A stretch of DNA of 6,472 bases from Clostridiales bacterium (GCA_009778415.1 WRJV01000194.1:1-6472); one strand, 5' to 3'. Positions 1 through 5,863 are shown, counted from the first letter of the stretch. Translations and numbers: made by a program. Notes: generated from the sequence alone by a model not told the origin.

Positions 1-21
1 ATTTACATATATTGTTATTTA

Positions 22-50
22 ATTATATAATGCCCCCTTTGCTTTGTCAA
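22..50 (-). promoter_or_regulatory. Consensus sigma-A promoter reading out of the left edge
   Basis: On the minus strand a perfect -35 TTGACA (45-50) is separated by exactly 17 bp from a perfect -10 TATAAT (22-27). It lies just beyond the terminator of the 185-862 gene and points away from it. It therefore should start a new transcription unit whose gene lies left of the window. Both hexamers and the spacer are seen directly; activity is inferred. Confidence 0.8.
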
Positions 51-104
51 GAGGTTTTTGTTATATTTTTCCATTTTGATGCGCAGCCTAGCGATTGGCG
101 CACC

Positions 105-143
105 AAAAAAGACGGCGCCGCGAAGCGGCACCGCCTTTTTTTT
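105..143 (-). terminator. Intrinsic (probably bidirectional) terminator
   Basis: An 11-bp stem (111-121 with 125-135) has two mismatched positions and a 3-nt loop. It is GC-rich and flanked by AAAAAA (105-110) and TTTTTTTT (136-143). Read on the minus strand, the stem ends in a six-U tract 42 bases after the stop codon of the 185-862 gene, so it should end that transcript. The eight-T run on the other side would also allow termination from the plus strand. Confidence 0.85.
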
Positions 144-184
144 GGGTTATTTAAAAGCAAGCAGATTTATTTTCTTTTTTATTA

Positions 185-862
185 TCAGGCCTCCGGTTCG
201 TCTCCGTCGTCTCCGCCTTCGTCATCTGGCTCGCCTTCGTCTTCTGCTTCAGCTATGACGGTATCCACAAATATGGTGCGGGTCGCATCGTCATATTCCA
301 CGCCGAAACCAATCAAGTCCCCTAGGCCGCGTAGCTGGAAGTAGTTGTTGCCGCCGATGTTGTAGACTAGGATGTCCACCTTGTTACCGTCAACGACCAG
401 CACCTGTTTGCTGGGCACGCACGAGGCGCTCTTGTCCTCGCCTTTGGCCAGGTCGCCTTCAATCGGCTCGTATTCTTCGCCAATAGTCACGACGATGTTC
501 GGTGCTTCGTACGTAACGTTGAACTGAGAATCGGTGCCGGTAATCAGGGCAGCCATGTCGCGCAGCTTGAAGTAGTTGGCGCCGTCGATGTTGTAGGCTT
601 CCGCTTCTACCAGTTCGCCGTCAATCGTCAGCGGCTGGTTGGAAACAACTACCTTGCCCGGAACCGGTATCTCGAAAACGACCTGGTCCCCACCGTCCTC
701 GAGGTCCGCGTCAATCGGTTCCACCCCTTCTTCGTCTGTCACATCAGTGGTCACGTCAGTAGACTCTCCCTCCACTGGATCATCATCAGCCCAAGAAAAC
801 GCGTTGAAGCTGAAGAGTAGCAACACTGCCAATAAAACTAATAATAATTTCCTTGTTTTCAT
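185..862 (-). CDS. Secreted acidic protein with two copper-amine-oxidase-N-terminal-like (stalk) repeats
   Basis: 225 aa. Residues 1-25 form a signal peptide: K/R-rich start, a leucine-rich core, and a likely cleavage after AFSWA. An acidic linker follows (26-62), then two related repeats at about 75-128 and 152-201. Each carries a beta strand pair and the core YNI(D/G)G-NYF-LR, typical of PF07833-like stalk domains on many clostridial surface proteins. The tail (203-225) is almost only Asp, Glu, Gly and Pro. No LPXTG motif, SLH domain, membrane anchor or catalytic domain is visible, so it is probably released or wall-associated through charge. These domains are not copper enzymes despite the name; the role here is unknown. 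The start is well set by AAAGGAGAG (868-876), 5 nt upstream of the ATG. It has its own promoter (907-935) and terminator, so it is monocistronic. Domain call confident, function not. Confidence 0.88.
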   Translation of the reverse strand: MKTRKLLLVLLAVLLLFSFNAFSWADDDPVEGESTDVTTDVTDEEGVEPIDADLEDGGDQVVFEIPVPGKVVVSNQPLTIDGELVEAEAYNIDGANYFKLRDMAALITGTDSQFNVTYEAPNIVVTIGEEYEPIEGDLAKGEDKSASCVPSKQVLVVDGNKVDILVYNIGGNNYFQLRGLGDLIGFGVEYDDATRTIFVDTVIAEAEDEGEPDDEGGDDGDEPEA

Positions 863-906
863 TTTTTCTCTCCTTTAAAAATATGTGTCAAGATTTATTT
901 ATCTGT

Positions 907-935
907 ATTCTACACTATTGAAAAGAATAATACAA
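907..935 (-). promoter_or_regulatory. Sigma-A-type promoter of the stalk-repeat protein gene
   Basis: Minus-strand -35 TTGTAT (930-935) and -10 TAGAAT (907-912) are separated by 17 bp. The -10 lies 44 bp upstream of the ATG at 862, and a strong ribosome binding site lies between. The hexamers match four and five of six consensus bases respectively. Inferred from sequence only. Confidence 0.6.
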
Positions 936-959
936 GAATTCTTTTGCAAAAATTTGCAA
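934..959. repeat. Two adjacent palindromes at and upstream of a -35 box
   Basis: AAGAATTCTT (934-943) is a perfect 10-bp palindrome touching the -35 box of the 907-935 promoter. It is immediately followed by TTGCAAA-AA-TTTGCAA (944-959), a 7-bp inverted repeat with a 2-bp centre. The position, covering and just upstream of the -35, would suit an operator or activator site, but AT-rich sequence makes chance palindromes fairly likely. Confidence 0.4.
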
Positions 960-967
960 TAATTCAT

Positions 968-986
968 AGGAATTTACAGAATTCCT
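968..986 (-). repeat. Inverted repeat directly after the ProX-type gene
   Basis: AGGAATT (968-974) and AATTCCT (980-986) are exact inverted copies around a 5-nt loop. The right arm abuts the stop codon of the ProX-like gene at 987. On the minus strand the weak, AT-rich hairpin is followed by ATGAATTATTG rather than a U tract. It is not a convincing intrinsic terminator, although it sits where transcription of this operon should end. Confidence 0.35.
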
Positions 987-1469
987 TCAAACCTCTATCA
1001 CTTCAGTCTCATTTCCGTGGTTTTCAACAACTTTCTTTAGGTCATTTGGGCTTATCCACACGGTCGCGGTGTTGTCGTTCGGATGTACGCCGACTCTCTC
1101 AAAGCCGAATATGTCCTTGTCAAACACCACCTTCACCCTTAGCGCTGCGTCGTTGATGATTCCAAAAGGCGTGACTTCGCCCTTCTGCAGCTTCAGTATT
1201 TCAGACAGCGACTCCTCGGAAGCGAAAGTCAGCGGCCTTGAGCAAAGCTTCATGCGCAAAGCCTTCAGGTCTGCCCGCTTTTCCTTGCACATCACCAGAA
1301 CGTAAAAGCTGCTCTTCTTGTCGTCCCGGAGGAACAGGTTCTTCAGTACCTCGCCTTTGCCGCCAAGCCCAAGGCTGTCCATCTCGTCAATCGTGAAGAC
1401 CGCAATGTGCTCAGAAACCTCGTATTTTATTTTCATCCTGTCCAAGACGTCGTAAACCGCTTTTCGCAT
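987..1469 (-). CDS. ProX/PrdX-type aminoacyl-tRNA (prolyl-tRNA) deacylase, YbaK family
   Basis: 160 aa from the chosen start, the normal length for free-standing ProX-type editing proteins. The whole chain is one YbaK/EbsC-type domain. Numbered from an alternative upstream ATG at 1481 (four residues longer), visible hallmarks are KNLFLRD with the expected catalytic Lys47, the G..TPFG loop at 101-107, and GVHPNDNTATV at 131-141. Known members hydrolyse mischarged tRNA, classically Ala-tRNA(Pro), in the cytoplasm; the exact substrate cannot be read from sequence. I prefer the ATG at 1467-1469 because GGAG lies 6 nt upstream of it, whereas the ATG at 1479-1481 has no good ribosome binding site. 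It is the last gene of the unit started by the 2273-2302 promoter, one base past (or 13 bases past, for the chosen start) the stop of the preceding small gene. Confidence 0.88.
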   Translation of the reverse strand: MRKAVYDVLDRMKIKYEVSEHIAVFTIDEMDSLGLGGKGEVLKNLFLRDDKKSSFYVLVMCKEKRADLKALRMKLCSRPLTFASEESLSEILKLQKGEVTPFGIINDAALRVKVVFDKDIFGFERVGVHPNDNTATVWISPNDLKKVVENHGNETEVIEV

Positions 1470-1482
1470 CAGCAACTCCATG

Positions 1483-1818
1483 TTAGCGCCAGTAAGCCAG
1501 CTTCAAAAATGAATCGATTAGTTTGACCTGTTCTTCCAGGGCAGCCTCGTCGGACACCCCATAATAGTGCGGCAGCATTCCCCTCGACGAAATGGTCCAT
1601 AAAAAAGCTTCGAGCCTTGGGTATTTGCCGATGCTCTGCGATGCGAAATGCAGCAGGTCGCAAAGCCTTTTGTACTCTTTTGTGCAGTCTTTTCGCGCCG
1701 AGTTGAATTTGTCAACGTCAACGATCAGGCCGAGCGGTTTAGCCGCAACCAACCTAGCGTCGTGCTCTTTGAAATCACTAACGAAATTAGCGTAGCTTTC
1801 GCAAAAAACCCTATACAT
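1483..1818 (-). CDS. Hypothetical protein paired with a broken nucleotidyltransferase gene
   Basis: 111 aa, no recognised domain. It is a compact, probably mostly helical cytoplasmic protein with no signal peptide or membrane segment. Readable features are a charged, aromatic N-terminus, the stretch KPLGLIVDVDKFN (about 27-39), a C-D-L-L-H segment, and an SSRGMLPHYYGV turn before an E-rich helix and the end LAYWR. The start ATG has GGGAG (1826-1830) 7 nt upstream and overlaps the end of the upstream nucleotidyltransferase remnant by 8 bp. That is the close, coupled arrangement typical of two-gene toxin-antitoxin-like or substrate-pair cassettes. The frame is open and looks intact although its upstream partner is broken. 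I infer a functional pairing from the overlap only and assign no activity. Confidence 0.7.
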   Translation of the reverse strand: MYRVFCESYANFVSDFKEHDARLVAAKPLGLIVDVDKFNSARKDCTKEYKRLCDLLHFASQSIGKYPRLEAFLWTISSRGMLPHYYGVSDEAALEEQVKLIDSFLKLAYWR

Positions 1819-2223
1819 CGTACCGCTCCCTGAACGTCTTTAGGTTTTTGACGAATTGGCGCCTTTTGCCTTCATACAGATCTGCCCTGGTTAAGACGCC
1901 GTTGACAATGGCGTTAATTTGGCTTTTGTCGCACTGGGCGATCATCTCGTCGATATCTTGCATGTCTTTTTGGCCCATGCGGATAATTTTACTCACTACA
2001 ATGTCTTCCGGAGATAAAACAAAGGCATTGAAAATACCCTGCCCATACGCGGCGAGTAGCCCATGTCGATGAAATCAAAATCGCGGGTTGCCCTTTCTGT
2101 ATATCCGCCTAGGATGCAAGCAGCCCCGCCCAAAAAGTATATGTCAAAAGGCTCAATTTCAAAGAGCTTGACAACTGATTCCATGTCGTCTAAAGTTTGC
2201 ATCAGGCTGTCTTTCGTCTTCAT
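1811..2223 (-). pseudogene. DUF6036-like nucleotidyltransferase gene broken by an internal deletion and frame change
   Basis: Two frames carry the two halves of one protein. The first (2223 down to TAG at 1996-1998) gives 75 aa with the nucleotidyltransferase signature: LGGAA at 31-35 and the metal-binding pair in RDFDFID (Asp48, Asp50). It runs into unrelated residues after about GRVFS (61-65). The second frame is the family's C-terminal half: from about FNAFVLSPEDIVVSKI (2032 down to about 1985) it continues through the MGQKDMQDIDEMI helix to ERYDV and stops at 1811. By my memory of this family, about 30 residues are missing between the halves, so this is a deletion that also changes frame, with the junction near 2030-2040, not a single-base slip. 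The second half could start alone at GTG 1994-1996, which overlaps the first half's stop (TAGTG). The upstream ATG has GAGAGG 9 nt away. An assembly error is the main alternative. Confidence 0.75.
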
Positions 2224-2272
2224 TTCCCTTAACCTCTCGTTTTGCTGTATCCGGCACGTGTCCTTCTGATAA

Positions 2273-2302
2273 ATTATAACCCATGCGTTTAAGCAAGGTC
2301 AA
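2273..2302 (-). promoter_or_regulatory. Sigma-A promoter inside the end of the DUF434 gene
   Basis: Minus-strand -35 TTGACC (2297-2302) and a perfect -10 TATAAT (2273-2278) are spaced by 18 bp. The -35 lies in the last codons of the DUF434 gene. The start site should fall near 2266, giving a leader of about 43 nt before the ATG at 2223. It separates the nucleotidyltransferase remnant, small protein and ProX genes from the DHH-ABC-DUF434 operon, although read-through from upstream is likely because no terminator is visible between them. Confidence 0.7.
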
Positions 2303-2999
2303 CCAATTTTGCGCCGCTGACGCTCTCTGAAATTATAGTAGCTGCCAAATTTGTCCAGCTTGAGCATTCGTCCAGGATAATTCCATCCGATGTGGCCACA
2401 TAGGATTTGGCCTTGAGAATCGCATCGACGTTGCTGGCAAGCTCCACGCAGACATCGTACCCGCACCCCGCCAGCAGCTCCAAAATCCGGACCTTTAGCC
2501 TGCCTGAGTTTGAAACGGGCGCGTCCAGATAAAAAACCGCCCCGGCGACGCCCATAGACTTGAGCTTGTCCCCAATCAGGGCGATTGCCGCGTCGGTCTT
2601 GTCGATCAGCCGGTACGTGCCGCGCAGCCCGGCCAAATCCCTTATCGTCCCGTCCATGCACTTTATCAGAACCGAGCCGGACAGCGCCACCTCCAGCGTA
2701 ATTATCAGGTTGAACCCGTCGATGCTGACAACTTCCCCCCTGCACGCAGAAACCTCTTTGGCTTTTCGCCCTTCGATCAAGCCCGCCTGCGCAGTCGCCC
2801 GGGTTAGCGCAATGCGCTGCCTTGCAGAGAGCAGGTAGTGGTTGCAGACGAAAGTCACCGCGTTTTTTACCGGATAGCCCCTGTCGAGAAGCCAGCGAAT
2901 TTCCTCCTGCGCCTTCCGCAGCGCTTTAAGGGACTCCAAAGAGAAATCCCTCTCGTCGGTTTCCGCATAGCCCCTTCTTGGTGTTTTTTCTTCCATCAT
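2289..2999 (-). CDS. DUF434-family protein with a NYN/PIN-like C-terminal region
   Basis: 236 aa from the chosen start. The N-terminal third (about residues 20-85) is a helical, basic DUF434 (PF04256/COG2454-type) segment with the motif RGYPVKNAVTFVCNHY and then LSARQRIALTRA. The rest is an alpha/beta domain with VSIDGFNLIIT, FYLDAPVSNSG and VATSDGIILDE. These regularly spaced Asp motifs resemble the metal-site layout of NYN/PIN nucleases, which is my inference, not an established activity. I chose ATG 2997-2999 because GGGGG (3007-3011) lies 7 nt upstream. An ATG at 3017 would add six residues and overlap the permease gene by 7 bp but has a poor ribosome binding site. Last gene of the DHH-ABC operon. 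Cytoplasmic, function unknown. Confidence 0.82.
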   Translation of the reverse strand: MMEEKTPRRGYAETDERDFSLESLKALRKAQEEIRWLLDRGYPVKNAVTFVCNHYLLSARQRIALTRATAQAGLIEGRKAKEVSACRGEVVSIDGFNLIITLEVALSGSVLIKCMDGTIRDLAGLRGTYRLIDKTDAAIALIGDKLKSMGVAGAVFYLDAPVSNSGRLKVRILELLAGCGYDVCVELASNVDAILKAKSYVATSDGIILDECSSWTNLAATIISESVSGAKLVDLA

Positions 3000-3010
3000 G
3001 CCTTTGCCCC

Positions 3011-3841
3011 CTACCATTCCAGCGAATCGCTCTTGTTCCTGTTGACCTTTGAAAAATCCGTGTTGACGAAGGACAACGTCGACAAGACCAAAAAAACGGC
3101 ACCGAACACGAGCAGTATGAGCATTGATACGAATGGCGTCACAGTAACCCCAAGCATCTGAAACGCCAGCTCCTCGTTGACCAGCTGATCCTGCGGCAGC
3201 CCTGTCTTCTCAAGGACGATTGCCCTGAAAAGGGCCACCGCATACGTCATCGGATTAAGGTAGCCTATGACAACAAGGGTTTTCGGCAGCAGCGAAAACG
3301 GGATGTACGCGCCGGAAATGAACGTCATGGGCATCGTTACAGCCATCGAAACGACTTGAAAAGTCTGTATGCTTTTCGTCCTGCTGGCTATGAACAGCCC
3401 AAACCCTGAGAAAACCAGCCCGGTGAATGCCATGGCAAGGATTGCATTCACGATGGTCAGCGGCGTGCTCACGCGAAGCCCGATGAAAAAGCCCACCAGC
3501 AAAATGATCAAACCCTGCGCTGTCGCAATCGTCGCAGACGACAAGAACTGCCCCACGGCGACGGACAGCCTGGAAATTGGCGAAACCAGCACTTCCTTCA
3601 TGAACCCTGAAACCATGTCGTCTATCGTCGACGAGGATATGCGGAGAGAGAAATCGAACACCGTTGAAATCGTGACCCCTGCCAGCATGTATGGCACCGG
3701 GTTTTCAATGAACTGGTTCTTGAAGATGGCGCTGAAAACGTATATGAAGAAAAACGGGAATACGCATGATATGACCAGCCTAGCCCTGTCGCGCATGAAC
3801 GCTTTCGTGTTTCTCGACCAAAGGGCGATGATAGTATCCAT
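3011..3841 (-). CDS. ABC-2 type transporter permease
   Basis: 276 aa, usual length for a single ABC-2 (DrrB/NodJ-like) permease. About six membrane segments are visible, near 22-40, 50-66, 100-122, 130-152, 162-183 and 236-258. Family marks are KEVLVSPISRLSVAVGQ (82-98), the coupling region after the second segment, and the GAYIPFSLLP...LNPMTYAV stretch (177-203) near the outer face. An extracellular loop of about 30 residues (208-235) precedes the last segment. The substrate cannot be read from sequence; relatives export drugs, lipids or polysaccharides. ATG at 3839-3841 lies one base after the ATPase stop (TGACATG), with GGGAGG 9-12 nt upstream inside the ATPase gene. Co-translation with 3843-4766 and assembly as a two-gene exporter is the expected reading. 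Confidence 0.92.
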   Translation of the reverse strand: MDTIIALWSRNTKAFMRDRARLVISCVFPFFFIYVFSAIFKNQFIENPVPYMLAGVTISTVFDFSLRISSSTIDDMVSGFMKEVLVSPISRLSVAVGQFLSSATIATAQGLIILLVGFFIGLRVSTPLTIVNAILAMAFTGLVFSGFGLFIASRTKSIQTFQVVSMAVTMPMTFISGAYIPFSLLPKTLVVIGYLNPMTYAVALFRAIVLEKTGLPQDQLVNEELAFQMLGVTVTPFVSMLILLVFGAVFLVLSTLSFVNTDFSKVNRNKSDSLEW

Positions 3842-3842
3842 G

Positions 3843-4766
3843 TCAGCCGGCCCCCTCCCTTATTTCTCTTCCCGTTATCTCGAGGAACACGTCGTTCAAC
3901 GTCCCCTTTCTGATCTCCAAATCTGAAATGACGTCTTTCTGCTCGCTGAGCACGTTGAGCAGGCTTGGGATGTCGTCTGCGTCCACGCGGTGATAATTCG
4001 ATTTTTTTACGAAACCTATGCCGTACCTGTCCAGCAGCCCCTCTAGCTGCCCGGGGTTTCCCGTGGTTATATAAGCCCTGTCCTTGGTGTGCTTCTTTTT
4101 AAGCGCATAAGGGGTGTCGTTCGCCACGATGGCGCCGCCATCTATTATGGCCACCCTCGAGCATATCTCTGCCTCGTCCATGTAATGCGTCGTTAAAAAA
4201 ATAGTGATGTTCTTCTCTCTTTGGAGTTTTACGATGTATTCCCAAATGTGGGACCTAGTCTGCGGGTCTAGCCCTGTAGTAGGTTCGTCAAGAAAAAGCA
4301 CTTTCGGGTAATGAATCAGGCCGCGCGCGATTTCGACCCTTCGCTTCATCCCACCTGAAAGGGAGCTTACGTACTTTTTCCTCCATTCCGGCAAATCCAC
4401 AAGCTCGAGCACGAACCGTATGCGCCCGTCGACTTCGTTCTTTGGAACCTTGTAGAAAACGCAATGCATCTTCAGGTTTTCTTCCACTGTCATCTTGACG
4501 TCCAGCGTAGACTCCTGGAATACCACCCCTATGGCCCTCCTGACATCGTCCTTTTGGCTGGTGACGTCCTTGCCGTCGATCAGAAGCACCCCCTCGGTCT
4601 TCTCGAATATGGTGCACAGCGTGTTTATTGTCGTGCTCTTGCCTGCGCCGTTTGGCCCCAGGAAAGCGAAGATGCTGCCTTCGGGAACGCTAAAGGAGAT
4701 ATTGTTTACGGCGGTGAACCCGCCGTATTTCTTAGTGAAATTTTTGACTTCAATAATCGGATTCAA
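3843..4766 (-). CDS. ABC transporter ATP-binding protein, DrrA-like exporter family
   Basis: 307 aa, complete. In order: Walker A GPNGAGKST (37-45), Q-loop Gln84, signature LSGGM (136-140), Walker B VLFLDE (156-161), D-loop near 165-168 and switch His194. A C-terminal extension (about 215-300) of the DUF4162 kind follows, ending in ILE-type repeats. All catalytic residues are present. It should energise the ABC-2 permease encoded immediately downstream, one base away. The start is TTG (4764-4766), the only start codon in frame after the upstream stop, with AAGG 9 nt before it. A nearer ATG at 4769-4771 is out of frame and reads only ATG-AAT-TGA. The preceding DHH gene ends 4 bp upstream, so translation is probably coupled. 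The family ranges over daunorubicin-type drug, antimicrobial peptide and lipid exporters; substrate unknown. Confidence 0.94.
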   Translation of the reverse strand: MNPIIEVKNFTKKYGGFTAVNNISFSVPEGSIFAFLGPNGAGKSTTINTLCTIFEKTEGVLLIDGKDVTSQKDDVRRAIGVVFQESTLDVKMTVEENLKMHCVFYKVPKNEVDGRIRFVLELVDLPEWRKKYVSSLSGGMKRRVEIARGLIHYPKVLFLDEPTTGLDPQTRSHIWEYIVKLQREKNITIFLTTHYMDEAEICSRVAIIDGGAIVANDTPYALKKKHTKDRAYITTGNPGQLEGLLDRYGIGFVKKSNYHRVDADDIPSLLNVLSEQKDVISDLEIRKGTLNDVFLEITGREIREGAG

Positions 4767-4770
4767 TTCA

Positions 4771-5688
4771 TCACGCCTTGTTTTCGTTCAGCTTCCTTAT
4801 GATGTGCTCAATAACTTCATCGGCTTTTTCATAGGGGACTTGGCACGTCCCCACCATTTTATGGCCGCCGCCGCCGTGCTTCAGCATCAAAAGCCCTATG
4901 TCCACGTTGCAGGTTTTGTTCAATATGCTATACCCTACAGCTATGGCGCAATTCTGCCTCATTTTTCCGTCCACTACCCAGACAGAGACGTTCTGCTCAG
5001 GGTAGATGCTGTAAACCATGAACCGGTTGCCCACGTAGATAGTTGAAACGTCTCTGAGGTCCGTCAATATCACGTTGCCCTTTATCTCCGTGTGCTCATT
5101 AACCATGCCTTTGAACTTTTCCGTTTGGTCCCGATAGACTTCAACGCGCTCCACCACGTCCGTCATGGCCAGTATCTGTCCGATGCCCATGGTGGCGCAG
5201 ACGTCCATCAGGTTTTCCATCAACCTGTAATTGGGTATTGAAAATTCCTTAAACCGCCCGAGCCCGGTTCGCGGGTCCATGATAAAGCCAAGGAGTATCC
5301 AGCCCTGCGGGTCGTAAATGTCGTCTCTCGTCAGCTGCCCTGAGTCAACCTTGTCCACTGCCTTGACCAGGTCTTCAAAATGCGAAAGCTTTTCATCGCC
5401 CCCGTAATATTCGTATACAACCCTCGCCGCGCTGGGCGCCAAGCGATACTCCCCTTTTGCATGCACGTCCTTGCCGAGGCGCGCAGTCTCGCTGAAATGG
5501 TGGTCAAACCACATGCCGCAGCCTTCAACATACGGCACGTTTGCAAGGACATCGTCTCCAGTCACCTGAACAACCCCGTCCTGCATGTCCTTTGGGTGTA
5601 CAAACTTCCAACTGTCAACAACTCCAACTGCCTTTAGTATGGCCCCGCAAGCAAGGCCGTCAAAGTCCGAGCGCGTCAGCAGCCTCAT
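4771..5688 (-). CDS. DHH/DHHA1 family phosphoesterase
   Basis: 305 aa, typical length for a two-domain DHH phosphoesterase. The N-terminal DHH domain shows motif I in RSDFDG (Asp8, Asp10), the name-giving DHH at 62-64 (WFDHH), and an acidic VDKVDSGQ at 111-118 for the fourth metal ligand. The C-terminal DHHA1 domain ends with HGGGGHKMVG (271-280), the substrate-phosphate clamp. It is therefore a Mn-dependent hydrolase of the group that includes exopolyphosphatases, nanoRNases and pAp or cyclic-dinucleotide phosphodiesterases; the subgroup is not decided by what I can see, and no transmembrane or sensory domain is attached. ATG has GGGGAG 9 nt upstream. First gene of the operon under the 5780-5808 promoter, ahead of an ABC exporter and a DUF434 protein. 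Confidence 0.9.
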   Translation of the reverse strand: MRLLTRSDFDGLACGAILKAVGVVDSWKFVHPKDMQDGVVQVTGDDVLANVPYVEGCGMWFDHHFSETARLGKDVHAKGEYRLAPSAARVVYEYYGGDEKLSHFEDLVKAVDKVDSGQLTRDDIYDPQGWILLGFIMDPRTGLGRFKEFSIPNYRLMENLMDVCATMGIGQILAMTDVVERVEVYRDQTEKFKGMVNEHTEIKGNVILTDLRDVSTIYVGNRFMVYSIYPEQNVSVWVVDGKMRQNCAIAVGYSILNKTCNVDIGLLMLKHGGGGHKMVGTCQVPYEKADEVIEHIIRKLNENKA

Positions 5689-5740
5689 GAAAAATCACTC
5701 CCCATAAATTACTTGCACGTTAAAATCAGGCAACCTCCAA

Positions 5741-5762
5741 ACGCGAGCAACACCGCCCGCGC
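5741..5762 (-). other. Hairpin in the DHH-operon leader
   Basis: Arms 5741-5748 and 5755-5762 form an 8-bp GC-rich stem on the transcript (six Watson-Crick and two G-U pairs) around a 6-nt loop, just after the predicted start near 5773. It is followed by TTTGGAGG, not a U tract, so it is unlikely to be an attenuator terminator. A second Shine-Dalgarno-like GGAGG lies at 5735-5739 with no good start codon at the right distance. Confidence 0.4.
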
Positions 5763-5779
5763 TGGGTCCTCTACATTAC

Positions 5780-5808
5780 ATTTTAACTAAGTTTTCTACA
5801 AAAGTCAA
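5780..5808 (-). promoter_or_regulatory. Sigma-A promoter of the DHH-ABC-DUF434 operon
   Basis: Minus-strand -35 TTGACT (5803-5808) and -10 TAAAAT (5780-5785) are spaced by exactly 17 bp; each differs from consensus at one base. A start near 5773 gives a leader of about 85 nt before the ATG at 5688. Confidence 0.75.
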
Positions 5809-5826
5809 TATGGGCGTAGAATACTG

Positions 5827-5863
5827 CGAACCGGCAACGGAGCAAGTCTGCGTTGCCGGCTCG
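5827..5863 (-). terminator. Strong hairpin after the dockerin gene, possible terminator without a U tract
   Basis: Arms CGAACCGGCAACG (5827-5839) and CGTTGCCGGCTCG (5851-5863) form a 13-bp stem with one A/C position (a G-U pair on the minus-strand RNA) and an 11-nt loop. It lies 54 bases past the stop of the dockerin gene and 18 bases before the -35 of the next operon, where a terminator is expected. No U tract follows on either strand (only CGTTTC on plus), so the role is uncertain; the structure itself is clear. Confidence 0.55.

Noticed and set aside
94..105. TTGG-CGCA-CCAA inverted repeat
   Set aside because: The arms are only 4 bp, too short to distinguish from chance beside the true terminator.
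12..344. Plus-strand open frame at the left edge
   Set aside because: It crosses the terminator and the antisense of the stalk-repeat gene and becomes Ser/Pro-rich, mirroring the acidic tail codons.
882..893. TTGACA-like -35 on the minus strand between the promoter and ribosome binding site of the 185-862 gene
   Set aside because: A -10 box at normal spacing would fall at or after the ribosome binding site and start codon, with no good hexamer there.
1994..2040. Programmed -1 frameshift joining the two nucleotidyltransferase frames
   Set aside because: There is no convincing slippery heptamer, and residues expected between the halves are absent, so a deletion explains the break better.
2299..2745. 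Open frame of 148 codons in another minus frame inside the DUF434 gene
   Set aside because: It has Arg/Gly-rich low-complexity composition typical of an out-of-frame reading of a GC-rich gene; the DUF434 frame is the real one.
3369..3926. Long open frame of 185 codons on the plus strand
   Set aside because: It is antisense to the ABC permease and the end of the ATPase gene, both with clear family motifs, and has no recognisable domain or promoter.
4495..5046. Open frame of 183 codons on the plus strand
   Set aside because: It runs antisense across the ATPase and DHH genes, whose catalytic motifs are all intact; it is a shadow frame.
5716..5718. GTG-started leader peptide in the DHH operon leader
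   Set aside because: The nearest GGAGG is about 15 nt upstream, and the frame would be only seven codons with no regulatory composition.
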